DNA from: Lysinibacillus agricola
Lineage (GTDB): Bacteria; Bacillota; Bacilli; Bacillales_A; Planococcaceae
DNA: 64,000 nt
NCBI RefSeq assembly: GCF_016638705.1
Contig: NZ_CP067341.1
Span: 1,677,501-1,741,500, forward strand
Direction of reading: 5' to 3'
Shown: piece by piece, positions 34,621 to 42,779 of the stretch
Layout: each line of letters begins with the position of its first letter
Position numbering within the stretch: position 1 is the stretch's first letter
Translations under genes and position numbers: made by a program
Notes under the pieces: generated by a model
Database searches by the model: none
What the model was told of the DNA's origin: nothing
The model's input: the letters and a program-made list of their open reading frames with translations, nothing else

Positions 34621-35025
34621 TTAATCCTTTCTTTTTTGAATTGCATGATTAATTTCTGCAATATCAATCAATTGAAGTACGTAAATAATGCACCAAACGA
34701 TGAAGTAAATAATGACTTCGGATATAAGTACATACGTAATGCCAGAATGTTCAAACCACCGACCGAAATAGCCTGCCACCATAACACATAGTGTAACTGC
34801 AATAAAGTGTAGAATAAGCTGGGTTATAAATTGTAAACGCTCTATATCATAGATGAAGGACAGTGGACCTATGACAATCCCGAGTATGATGGCGATAATT
34901 ATTTGCTCAAGTAATTCCGCCCCCGACCCCACCGCGTTATTAGATATGAGACTTATGGTCACTAAGACATAGGAAGAGCTAAGTGACATGAGTAAACCAA
35001 TAATCATCAAGCGTAACATTTTCAT
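34621..35025 (-). CDS. DUF3021 family membrane protein
   Basis: 134-aa protein with four helices. DUF3021 proteins pair with LytTR regulators and are thought to inhibit them at the membrane. The frame opens at 35043, but GGAGGG is 9 bases before ATG 35025, 1 bp after the LytTR stop. The final helix pair (IIYFIVWCIIYVLQLIDIAE) and the basic tail fit the family. Its place between lytTR and the ABC genes is the standard order. Confidence 0.85.
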   Translation of the reverse strand: MKMLRLMIIGLLMSLSSSYVLVTISLISNNAVGSGAELLEQIIIAIILGIVIGPLSFIYDIERLQFITQLILHFIAVTLCVMVAGYFGRWFEHSGITYVLISEVIIYFIVWCIIYVLQLIDIAEINHAIQKRKD

Positions 35026-35026
35026 A

Positions 35027-35476
35027 TTATGAATCCCTCCCAATACCTAATTGGCGTTTTAGTTCTTTTAAATATTTCCGGCTAACATGGACAGATACAT
35101 CGTTTTCTAGTATTAGTTCTGTTGTGCCAATTTTACCCATGTGAATAGAAGCAATTTTATTGATGTTAACGAGTGTTGATTTACTGACTCTAGCAAAGTC
35201 ATTCGCTAATTGAGCTTCCAGTTCATATAATTTGCGTTTCGTTTCGAATTCCTGCTCTTCGGTCTGCAAAAATACTTTTGCACCCTCTGCATAAATGGAG
35301 TAAATATCTGAAATTTTTAGCATATGAATTTCCTGCTGAAAGTAGCCATCAAGCATTGTTGTTTGTGAAGTTTGGAGCTGTTTCATCAGTCGTTCAATTT
35401 GTTCGTTGTATTCCTTCGCATGTATATGAACCTCAGTTTCTTCGAGCGAGCTATTGATCGTTAATTGAATTTTCAT
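35027..35476 (-). CDS. LytTR family DNA-binding protein
   Basis: 149-aa regulator with no receiver domain. The LytTR domain occupies residues about 45-147: DIYSIYAEGAKVFLQTEEQE, then LANDFARVSKSTLVNINKIA, and VSRKYLKELKRQLG at the end. The N-terminal 40 residues are a helical linker. It is the first gene of a four-gene operon and probably activates it. LytTR proteins bind direct repeats in DNA, which I could not assign with confidence in the 197-bp gap upstream. Confidence 0.92.
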   Translation of the reverse strand: MKIQLTINSSLEETEVHIHAKEYNEQIERLMKQLQTSQTTMLDGYFQQEIHMLKISDIYSIYAEGAKVFLQTEEQEFETKRKLYELEAQLANDFARVSKSTLVNINKIASIHMGKIGTTELILENDVSVHVSRKYLKELKRQLGIGRDS

Positions 35477-35700
35477 TGGAGGCCTCCTTTACATATCTCC
35501 GCTATGGAGAAACACTGAATCAGGTAATAATAATGTAGCATAGAAAATTTCGGCTTGGAGAAAATCTTGGATAAGAGGTTAAATTTTATAAATAACAGGT
35601 TCAATTTGTACGATATATAACATTGCAAAAAAGTGATGAAGTAGTAAAATAGGCAGGTTCACGGCATAATAGAATGATACAGTCACGAGGGGTTGCTTCT

Positions 35701-36729
35701 ATGTTTATTTTTGACAAGCATATGTTTATTACATTATGTATTGGTTTAGCAGGTGCAATTTTATTTAATTTATTACATATTCCAATGCCGTGGTTACTTG
35801 GAGCTATAGCAGCGGTGCTAATTGTTCAGTTATCGACAAAAGTACAATTGAAATGGCATAAATATTTTCGTAATTTTGGTTTAATCGTTGCGGGGTATTC
35901 CATTGGTTTTGCGTTTACACCGGAAGCGGTGCAGGATATTAAGCAATTTATAGGAAGTATGATTGTTTTAAATGTATTATTTATTGTATTGTTTTTTGGT
36001 GTTAGTTATTTAGTTGCCAAACGTGCGGATTTAGATTTTGCGACCGCGTTGACATGTTGTGTACCTGGTGGCATGTCGCAGGTTGTTGCCTTTGCCGAGG
36101 AGCAAGGGGATATGGATATGGTCTTGATTACGTTCTTTCAAATATTAAGGGTTCTTTTAATCGTCGGCTTTGTGCCATTAATGGTGTCAGGCTCTGGGGG
36201 AACTGGTGTAGTTGCCAACGGAGCGTATTCATGGAGCTTAATAGGTTTACTTGCTGTTTGTGGAGTAGCGGGTTGGCTAGCGCAAAAGGCAAAAATTCCA
36301 ACAGGCTATATGCTTGGCCCAGTTTTTTTATTGATGGGCATCAATATAGCAGGGATTGACGTACCGAAATTGCCATTATCACTACTTCATATTGCGCAAC
36401 TAATGCTTGGCATTTACATCGGACTTTTATTGAAAAAAGACGATCTACATTTATCGAAGAAGCATGTGTTTTACGCATTTGTATCGGCGGGTATCTTTAT
36501 TGGCGCAGCATATGGCTTAACATTTATTATGAAGAGTTTATACAGCCTTGATTTTAAAACAGGCTTTTTAAGCATCGTACCAGGCGGGCTTGATCAAATG
36601 GGGATTATCGCTGCCTCCGTGCATGCAAAGGTCACAATCGTCACCGCATTTCAGCTATTCCGCGTACTGGTCGTATCCGTTTTCCTCGTTCCGTTTGTTA
36701 AAATGTTTGTGAAAAAAGTGAAAACGTAG
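35701..36729 (+). CDS. AbrB family membrane protein (COG3180)
   Basis: 342-aa polytopic protein of the family named AbrB/putative ammonia monooxygenase. It carries two AbrB duplication repeats with the mark IPMPWLLGAIAAVLIVQLST near residue 25 and the repeated GG motifs CCVPGGMSQVVAFAEEQGDM near 120 and LSIVPGGLDQMGIIAASVHA near 300. GAGGGG lies 9 bases before ATG 35701, so the earlier in-frame ATG at 35674 is less likely. It probably transports a small metabolite. No partner gene is near. Confidence 0.85.
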   Translation: MFIFDKHMFITLCIGLAGAILFNLLHIPMPWLLGAIAAVLIVQLSTKVQLKWHKYFRNFGLIVAGYSIGFAFTPEAVQDIKQFIGSMIVLNVLFIVLFFGVSYLVAKRADLDFATALTCCVPGGMSQVVAFAEEQGDMDMVLITFFQILRVLLIVGFVPLMVSGSGGTGVVANGAYSWSLIGLLAVCGVAGWLAQKAKIPTGYMLGPVFLLMGINIAGIDVPKLPLSLLHIAQLMLGIYIGLLLKKDDLHLSKKHVFYAFVSAGIFIGAAYGLTFIMKSLYSLDFKTGFLSIVPGGLDQMGIIAASVHAKVTIVTAFQLFRVLVVSVFLVPFVKMFVKKVKT

Positions 36730-36902
36730 AGTTGTAGGTGGACTTCACCGATTTTTTAGTGAAAAATAAAAATATTAAATACTGTAGATTGTCCGGATTT
36801 CGTAGCTCGGGACTTGTTGAAATATCCCAGGTTTATGATTTTTTTGAAACTTTAAAATTTATTGTAACGTCTTTAACTTCAAAGGATGAAGGGAGAAGAA
36901 CA

Positions 36903-37385
36903 TTGTTTAAATATGTGATACAACTAATTCTTGGTTGCTTGACTTTATTCATGTCAACAGCTATTTCTTGGTATGAGGGAAGTGATATTATAGATAATTC
37001 ACTGGAATGGAAGTATTCAACACCATTTTCTCAGTTCTTTAATATTGAGATAAACAATGGCCAGGATATTAGTCAGCTTGATTACTTTGTCTATGCGGCT
37101 AAATTTCAACCATTTTTCCCGACTATTATGACCGTAAGTGTTATTTATATTTTTGCAGTACTTATTTTTATCATTTACCAACTAAATCGTCAATTAGCCA
37201 TTATTTTGTCAGGAATAATAAGTTGTGTAGGTATTGTTAGTAGTGGCATATTTCTTAACTCTACAACCGATGGAGGGAATGTATTCTTTTGGATTACAGC
37301 TGTCGGTGCATTAATTTTTATATGTATTTCAATAAGTTTATGGTACAAAAAAATACATCGTTTAACTTACAGCCATAATAATTGA
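36903..37385 (+). CDS. YjdJ-like DUF4306 membrane protein
   Basis: 160-aa membrane protein. The first helix and following SWYEGSDIIDNSLEWKYSTP match the DUF4306/YjdJ signature (SWYEGS with EWKY). Three more helices follow. The open frame extends upstream to 36738, but GGGAG at 36890-36894 places the start at TTG 36903, and the upstream part reads like an unrelated non-coding frame. Function is unknown. It ends at a clear terminator. Confidence 0.75.
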   Translation: MFKYVIQLILGCLTLFMSTAISWYEGSDIIDNSLEWKYSTPFSQFFNIEINNGQDISQLDYFVYAAKFQPFFPTIMTVSVIYIFAVLIFIIYQLNRQLAIILSGIISCVGIVSSGIFLNSTTDGGNVFFWITAVGALIFICISISLWYKKIHRLTYSHNN

Positions 37386-37401
37386 TTATCGCAACATAAG
37401 C

Positions 37402-37449
37402 GTGCGAACTCTAGTACATAAGTCTTTGTACAAGAGCTCGCACTTTTTC
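37402..37449 (+). terminator. Terminator after yjdJ-like gene
   Basis: GTGCGA pairs with TCGCAC, and CTCTAGTACA pairs with TGTACAAGAG inside it. TTTTTC follows. Confidence 0.8.
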
Positions 37450-37560
37450 AATCTTATAGCTACTTATTTTAATATTGAACCAAATGAGGATGTGATCGTG
37501 TTAAAAGCATTTTGTGTAGGTAATGGGGGATAGCAGTACCGATAGCCTTAAAAGATATAC

Positions 37561-37730
37561 CGTCATAAGGGGTATGACGAATAAAAAAAGATTGCCCATT
37601 AGATATTACCCTAATGAACAATCCTTCGAACCGCAAAGCCCTTACCATGCACTCTAGCAAGTGCTGCCTTGATTGATCAATGAGCCAGTAAATTGTTTGA
37701 TCAGCTAGCATGAATACTATCCTCATCACA
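37561..37730 (-). ncRNA. Candidate small RNA or leader with terminator (minus strand)
   Basis: On the minus strand GATTGTTCATTAG and CTAATGGGCAATC form a strong stem around an 8-base loop, followed by seven T (plus coordinates 37583-37623). This is a textbook terminator with no gene ending into it. About 100 bases upstream are structured (GATCAAACAATT with GATCAATCAAGG, and GGTTCGAAGG). A second hairpin CGTCATA/TATGACG follows at 37561-37579. No convincing protein is encoded, so a small RNA or an orphan leader is suggested. Confidence 0.4.
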
Positions 37731-37800
37731 ATGTTTTTGTGTGCTTGCGCTACTCGCTAATTCTTGCATATTAGCTGTAAAAATCGCTATCAATCCAAAC

Positions 37801-38046
37801 TCATTTAGAAATTGTTTGATTGACACCTTTTATTATAAAATATACTAAAACACATATGAAAAGTATTAGTAATGGAATGGATTGGCAAAGTAAAAAGAGT
37901 AGAATTTGATCAAGGAATCCTCCTCCTCCATCTGTTGCCATAAAACTCAAACCGAATGAAAAGGGAGCAACAAAAGCATTAATTGCTAAACCGATACCGA
38001 TGAGGAGAAATGACCAACCCTTTTTTCTAACTTTGACACATGCCAT
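37801..38046 (-). CDS. Small membrane protein, start uncertain
   Basis: 81 aa from ATG 38046, with two or three helices (GWSFLLIGIGLAINAFVAPF and a C-terminal helix LLILFICVLVYFIIKGV). The frame stays open upstream through 18 more codons that encode another hydrophobic helix (VIIFFILASVFASFFIV), preceded by AGAGGTG at 38102-38108. That extension has no ATG, GTG or TTG, only ATA or ATT, so the true start may be non-canonical or lost by mutation. The family resembles short YesK-like proteins, not certain. Confidence 0.55.
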   Translation of the reverse strand: MACVKVRKKGWSFLLIGIGLAINAFVAPFSFGLSFMATDGGGGFLDQILLFLLCQSIPLLILFICVLVYFIIKGVNQTISK

Positions 38047-38387
38047 TACAATGAAAAAAGATGCAAATACTGATGCGAGAATAAAAAAAATTATAACTAT
38101 ACACCTCTTTTCATATTAAATTATGTATATCTGAATTAAAAATTCAAAGTATTTTTCATTATATATCATTTAACTATTATTATGTAAAAAAAGTTACTAT
38201 CGTTTTTTGTTTTCATTGTTATAAAAATGATAATAATTTCGTCCTTATTAAATGATGATTCTTTATGCGTTTTTTTATAAAGAGCACATTTGAAACAATT
38301 GTCTTAACCTCTGAAAAATTTTTCTTTTCCAATATATCGGAATTATGGTATTATAAAGTTAACTATTATGAACGGAGGTGAAAAGGA

Positions 38388-38528
38388 ATGAATAAAAACG
38401 CTACGAAAACATGTGTAAAAGTGGATACAGCTATGTATTTTGCACGTGTAATTACTTTCGATTTTGCGAACAACGGGATAGGTCTGTCCATTTTTAAGCA
38501 AAATCAAATATCAAACGTAGCGAATTAA
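38388..38528 (+). CDS. Leader peptide of the ABC-F gene (46 aa)
   Basis: A strong ribosome site (GGAGGTGAAAAGG) precedes ATG 38388 and a 46-codon frame (starts MNKNATKTCVKVDTAMYFAR) ends at 38528. It lies ahead of a terminator and the ABC-F gene. Its 5' part CGCTACG (38399-38405) is the exact complement of CGTAGCG (38516-38522) at its 3' end, so the RNA can fold over the whole frame. This fits a ribosome-stalling attenuation peptide. Its codon order matters more than the product. Confidence 0.7.
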   Translation: MNKNATKTCVKVDTAMYFARVITFDFANNGIGLSIFKQNQISNVAN

Positions 38529-38554
38529 CCATTCTTTTTCACAAACTAATGAGG

Positions 38555-38586
38555 AAAAGACTGCTTGTTAATCGAGCAGTCTTTTT
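38555..38586 (+). terminator. Attenuator terminator before the ABC-F gene
   Basis: AAAAGACTGCT pairs with AGCAGTCTTTT around a 9-base loop, with TT after. It stands between the leader peptide and the ABC-F start at 38632, so it must be bypassed for expression. Ribosome stalling on the leader is the likely switch. Confidence 0.8.
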
Positions 38587-38631
38587 TGTGTCTATAGATG
38601 TTTTTCGCACGTTTCATTGGAGGAAAAAACG

Positions 38632-40431
38632 ATGCAAATTAAAGCTGAACAAATACAAAAAAATATTGGTGGAAATGTTTTATTTGAAGGACTTCAATTA
38701 GAAGTAAATACGGGGGAGCATGTTGCCATTGTTGGCGTGAATGGTAGCGGGAAAACGACTTTATTACAGTTATTAGCTGGTTTAGATACACCAGATAAGG
38801 GACGTATTATAAAAAGTAAGGAAGCGACAATTGGCTATCTTCATCAAATTCCGCACTATCCTATGTTGTCAGTAAAGGAAGTGCTGGAGGAAGCATTTGC
38901 GGAGATCTATGCATTAAAGTCAAAGATGACAAAGCTTGAACAGGAAATGCAGGTAGAAGTTACAGATAAGGTACTTCAGCAATATGGTCATGTGCAGGAA
39001 CAATTTATGTTGCTGGGTGGCTATGAAATTGATGCGCAATTAGCGATGATTGCCAATGGTCTAGGTATTACGCCATTGCTTGAGCAGCCTTTTAGAAGCT
39101 TAAGTGGTGGAGAGAAAACAAAGGTTATGCTTGGGCAAATCCTTTTAAGTAATCCCTCGATTTTGCTATTAGATGAACCGACGAATCATTTAGATATGCA
39201 GGCCATTGAATGGCTAGAAAATTATGTACGAAACTTTGCAGGAATTGTTATTGTAGTATCACATGATCGTCATTTTATGAATCAAATGGCTCAAAAAATA
39301 ATTGAAATTGAAGATGGAGAGGCATTTACGTATATTGGCAATTACGATGCATTTGTTGAACAAAAGGAAGCAAAGCTTGAACAGCAATTTGCTCATTACG
39401 AAGAACAGCAAAAGAAAATTAAAAAAATGCAGGAAACAATAAAGCGCTTAAAGCAATGGGCAAATGAAGCGAATCCGCCTAATGCTGGCTTGCATCGTCG
39501 TGCTAAAAGTATGGAGAAAGCATTAGCCCGTATAGAGCGTGTAAAGAAGCCTTCAACGAAAAAGAAAATGAATTTAGCGTTAACGATGGCTGAGCGTAGT
39601 GGTAAAGAGGTTGTACAAATGAAGGGCATTAGCCATGCATTTGAGAAACCATTATTTAAGGAAAGTGATTTAGCGGTTTACTTTGGAGAACGACTGGCGA
39701 TCGTTGGTGGCAATGGCAGTGGAAAATCAACATTATTAAAAATGATGTTAGGTGAAGTTGAACCAACTGAAGGAGTTTGTCATGTCGGTAGCAGTGTTAA
39801 AATTGGCTACCTATCGCAGCAATTTGAGCATAAAAATCCTGCCATTCGTTTAATAGATGCCTTCCGTGAGAGCGTCTCTGTGTCAGAGGCTGAGGCACGT
39901 CATATTCTTGCTCAATTTTTATTTTATGGCTATGACGTCTTTAAAAAAGTGAAGGATTTAAGTGGCGGTGAAAAAATGCGCTTACGGTTAGCACAGTTAA
40001 TGCATGAGGATATTAATTTATTGATGCTGGATGAGCCGACCAACCATTTAGACATTGAAGCGAGAGAAGTATTGGAGGATACACTGGAATCCTTTGAAGG
40101 GACGATTATTGGTGTCTCGCATGACCGTTACTTCTTACAAAAGATTTTTACAAAGGTTGCCTGGATTGAATATGAAACGATTCAAGTATTTGAAGGTGAT
40201 TATGAATGGGCAAGACAAAAACGCTTAGAAGTAGCTAAAGAACCAGTAATAAAAGAAATACCTGAAAAGTCTTTTGCTGCTAAAAAAGAGTTACCAATTG
40301 AAGAACAAATTGAAAGGCTCGAAATGAAATTAAAGGAGCCGACACTTGCTAAGGAGCAACGTCAAAAGCTTGAACAGCAGTTAGAGGATTTATTTGACGA
40401 ATGGATTGCAGGAGGAACAGAGCATGCATAA
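38632..40431 (+). CDS. ABC-F type ribosomal protection protein
   Basis: 599-aa cytosolic protein with two ATPase domains and no membrane part. Domain 1 has GVNGSGKTT (near residue 38), signature LSGGEKTKVMLGQILLSNPS (near 160) and LLLDEPTNHLD. Domain 2 has GGNGSGKST (near 360), LSGGEKMRLRLAQLMHEDIN (near 450) and LMLDEPTNHLD. The interdomain linker (about 245-310) is helical and charged, the part that reaches the peptidyl-transferase centre in antibiotic-protection ABC-F proteins. GGAGGA is 7 bases before ATG 38632. The leader-attenuator suggests induction by a ribosome-targeting antibiotic. Which drug class it affects cannot be read from sequence. Confidence 0.92.
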   Translation: MQIKAEQIQKNIGGNVLFEGLQLEVNTGEHVAIVGVNGSGKTTLLQLLAGLDTPDKGRIIKSKEATIGYLHQIPHYPMLSVKEVLEEAFAEIYALKSKMTKLEQEMQVEVTDKVLQQYGHVQEQFMLLGGYEIDAQLAMIANGLGITPLLEQPFRSLSGGEKTKVMLGQILLSNPSILLLDEPTNHLDMQAIEWLENYVRNFAGIVIVVSHDRHFMNQMAQKIIEIEDGEAFTYIGNYDAFVEQKEAKLEQQFAHYEEQQKKIKKMQETIKRLKQWANEANPPNAGLHRRAKSMEKALARIERVKKPSTKKKMNLALTMAERSGKEVVQMKGISHAFEKPLFKESDLAVYFGERLAIVGGNGSGKSTLLKMMLGEVEPTEGVCHVGSSVKIGYLSQQFEHKNPAIRLIDAFRESVSVSEAEARHILAQFLFYGYDVFKKVKDLSGGEKMRLRLAQLMHEDINLLMLDEPTNHLDIEAREVLEDTLESFEGTIIGVSHDRYFLQKIFTKVAWIEYETIQVFEGDYEWARQKRLEVAKEPVIKEIPEKSFAAKKELPIEEQIERLEMKLKEPTLAKEQRQKLEQQLEDLFDEWIAGGTEHA

Positions 40432-41215
40432 AATAGAGCACATCATGCAGCTAGATATTGATTATATTAAAAGTTTTAGTGAGATGGAAACTTGTAATGA
40501 AGGAGTATTATTTTACAATAAGGAAATGCCAACATATTACGACGCCAATCATGCACACATTTGGAAGAAGATTGCCGAGCCAGATATGTTTTTAAAGGAA
40601 ATCAAGAATTTCTATCAATCAAAATCTCTTATTCCAAGATTGTATTTATACAATGTGGAGGAAAATCAGTTATGTATAGAAGCATTAGAAATCCAAGGCT
40701 TTCAATATGAAAGTTTTACTGATGATGTACAGCTTTGGAATGGCGAATACGCACAACTATCACATAATCCAGCCATACAAATTGAACGTGTAACAGATGC
40801 CAATATGGAGGAAGCATTAGCCGTAGAAATGAGTATTGCTACATTTGGGGAGCCTGAATTAATTAAAAAAGCCTTTAAGCAAACATATCATTCTCCGCAT
40901 TTTACGTATTATTTATTAAGATTAGATGGAAAAGCTTGCTGTACTGCTAATATTTTCATCTCAGGAAATCAAGGGAGAGTCGAGAGTGTAGCGACAATCG
41001 AAAGCTATCGAGGACGAGGATTGATTGGATATATTTTGCAGCATATTCAGCAAGAGTCGGTAAAGCAGGGATTAGAGTATCTCTGGATTTTGCCAATAAA
41101 TGAACAGGTTGCAAAGGTTTATGATAAGGCAAATTTCAAATCAGTAGGCACAATGAAATCAATTCATGCCTTTACTGAAGGAAAAAGCATTCATCAAATA
41201 CGACAAGATTCCTAA
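40424..41215 (+). CDS. GNAT family N-acetyltransferase
   Basis: 263-aa acetyltransferase, with the catalytic GNAT fold in the C-terminal half (about 125-255). Motif A is visible as VESVATIESYRGRGLIGYIL (acetyl-CoA loop RGRG near residue 200), followed by YDKANFKSVGTM. The N-terminal 120 residues are a degenerate GNAT-like or accessory module. GGAGGA is 7 bases before ATG 40424, which lies inside the end of the ABC-F gene (8-bp overlap). It is thus co-expressed with, and induced with, the ABC-F gene. It may modify an antibiotic, or the pairing may be incidental. Confidence 0.85.
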   Translation: MHKIEHIMQLDIDYIKSFSEMETCNEGVLFYNKEMPTYYDANHAHIWKKIAEPDMFLKEIKNFYQSKSLIPRLYLYNVEENQLCIEALEIQGFQYESFTDDVQLWNGEYAQLSHNPAIQIERVTDANMEEALAVEMSIATFGEPELIKKAFKQTYHSPHFTYYLLRLDGKACCTANIFISGNQGRVESVATIESYRGRGLIGYILQHIQQESVKQGLEYLWILPINEQVAKVYDKANFKSVGTMKSIHAFTEGKSIHQIRQDS

Positions 41216-41230
41216 TTAGGTTGAAAGATA

Positions 41231-41301
41231 AAAAATTTCGCCATACTCCTGTGGGACCGTGATCCAATATGGATTCTCCCATAGGAGTAGAGGGAATTTT
41301 T
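41231..41301 (+). terminator. Terminator of the ABC-F/GNAT operon
   Basis: ATACTCCTGTGGGA pairs with TCCCATAGGAGTA, with AAAATTTCGCC against the lower stem GGGAATTTT. T run after. A 71-base imperfect stem. Confidence 0.75.
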
Positions 41302-41308
41302 ATTATTT

Positions 41309-41460
41309 AGAACGTTACCTGCCAATTGTCATTGCATGCTGCATGAATGGATGGGTGTTTTAAAATATAATCTGCAATCAGCTCCGTCATATCAGTTTGT
41401 ATTTCCTTCATGATGCTGATGGCCAGAAATAACTATATCCACCTCTTCCTTTGCAAGATT
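41309..41460 (-). pseudogene. Metallophosphoesterase/5'-nucleotidase C-terminal remnant
   Basis: The reverse strand reads LAKEEVDIVISGHQHHEGN, which matches the conserved GH-H metal-ligand turn of calcineurin-like phosphoesterases. After a frame change it reads MTELIADYILKHPSIHAACN and ends DNWQVTF plus stop, like the C-terminus of 5'-nucleotidases. The middle is missing, so it is a deletion relic. Assignment rests on two short motifs. Confidence 0.45.
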
Positions 41461-41637
41461 AGCTGCAGGCCAAACCGATGTATTGGTTACGTATGCAGAT
41501 GCACGTAGAGATTATGAGGAAAGCTGGCAAGGTGAATTTGATCGCTCCGCTTCTATTTGGGAGGAAACAGATTTAAATGTAGCAATCCTGAATAGTATCG
41601 ACTATTCGGGATTTTTGAAGTATTGTTCAAAAGAATG
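41450..41637 (+). pseudogene. Unidentified plus-strand gene remnant with terminator
   Basis: An open frame reads DVLVTYADARRDYEESWQGE and FDRSASIWEETDLNVAILNS up to TGA near 41637, with no start codon or ribosome site. The end overlaps a hairpin TCCTGAATAGT/ACTATTCGGGA plus TTTTT at 41584-41616. I do not recognise the protein. It abuts the phosphoesterase relic at a likely deletion joint. Confidence 0.35.
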
Positions 41638-41730
41638 ATTTTCAATCTTTAAAAGTTTTTACTTGAAAAAATGGCGTATTCGATTTATTGTCTTTAGAGA
41701 TACTTGTTTAATGGACTTGGAGGATATGAA

Positions 41731-42465
41731 ATGCACGGAATTTATATACGCTATAATGTCTTAGATGAAACCCCAACAGCACAATGGCCCAAAAAAATGG
41801 ATGCATTTGCGTATGTTCAACGAGGAAAACCACAACAAGACAATGACAACACGATGCCGATGGAAGAGCTAAAAAGCCATGCCATTCGCTATATTAAAAG
41901 CTTAAAAGACAATGCAAGTGAACATTTAGTAGAGCAACGCAATGGTGAAATTGAGCACTTTGATCGACGCTATATGGAATCCTTAAAGTTAAAGGAAAGC
42001 ATCGATTCACAGCTTATTAATCTAGAAGAAATTCGTTTACTATTACAGTTAATGAATGTACTGAATTTATCGCATGGTTTCGGAGAAAATGCTGGAAAGC
42101 TACTACGCCAAATTACCCCATATGCAAAAGAGGTAGAGCACCCAACATTCCAAACAACTCGTGTAGAGAGACATTTTTATTCAGAATTAATTGAACAAAT
42201 TGAAGCAGTATATGCACGAATTATGCGTCACCACAACCCATCAACGACTGAAATGCAGCATTCAGAAAAGCTATGGACAACAGTTTGTGAGCAAGCGATT
42301 GAAAAGGTAGAAGCACGAATTGAACGCTTGTCTTCTATCAAATTAAAGCATGAGAAAAAATTGCTAGAATTTAGTCAATTAAAACAGCAAAATATCGAGG
42401 CAAAGGAACGCCTAGATATTGCTGTCAATGATCTTGATGTTATTTTAAATGTACTAGAATCATAA
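41731..42465 (+). CDS. Unknown coiled-coil protein
   Basis: 244-aa, very hydrophilic cytosolic protein with no signal peptide or membrane helix. The N-terminal 30 residues (HGIYIRYNVLDETPTAQWPK) look like a small folded strand region. The rest is helical with heptad character, mostly at residues 50-110 and 180-240 (KLKHEKKLLEFSQLKQQNIE). GGAGG lies 7 bases before ATG 41731. A strong terminator follows at 42500. I do not recognise a family. Confidence 0.75.
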   Translation: MHGIYIRYNVLDETPTAQWPKKMDAFAYVQRGKPQQDNDNTMPMEELKSHAIRYIKSLKDNASEHLVEQRNGEIEHFDRRYMESLKLKESIDSQLINLEEIRLLLQLMNVLNLSHGFGENAGKLLRQITPYAKEVEHPTFQTTRVERHFYSELIEQIEAVYARIMRHHNPSTTEMQHSEKLWTTVCEQAIEKVEARIERLSSIKLKHEKKLLEFSQLKQQNIEAKERLDIAVNDLDVILNVLES

Positions 42466-42499
42466 AGGCTATGTTAATGCCTATATAATGCGGTTTGAG

Positions 42500-42527
42500 T
42501 GGGGTTAGCTGTGAGCTAGCCCCATTT
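42500..42527 (+). terminator. Terminator after the coiled-coil gene
   Basis: TGGGGTTAGCT pairs with AGCTAGCCCCA (one G-U pair) around GTG, then TTTTC. Confidence 0.85.
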
Positions 42528-42689
42528 TCAATAGCACGATCAAACGTGTCGGTTGAATCAGAAGAACTACCAACACATTTAGAAGGCACTGAATAACATG
42601 GAACCAATAATCGCTAGGTGTAACAAATCGTGTGGTCACAAGTTCTACGTCAAACATTTCAAGGTAGACAAACTTCACAACAAAATCGA

Positions 42690-42741
42690 ACAGACATACT
42701 TCAATTCTCTAAATTGCGATAGAAAGTATGTCTGTTTTTTT
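42690..42741 (+). terminator. Second strong hairpin before the propeller gene
   Basis: ACAGACATACTT pairs exactly with AAGTATGTCTGT around a 22-base loop, followed by seven T. No gene ends just before it. The 200 bases upstream hold no frame that I trust, so this may be an old gene end or IS scar. Confidence 0.65.
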
Positions 42742-42779
42742 GCAGAGAACAAGGGGAGGTGCCTGTTTTCAGAGTAACT

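Noticed and set aside
37469-37729. 86-codon minus-strand frame
   Set aside because: It runs through a strong terminator hairpin and has no ribosome site or recognisable family. I list the region as a candidate RNA instead.
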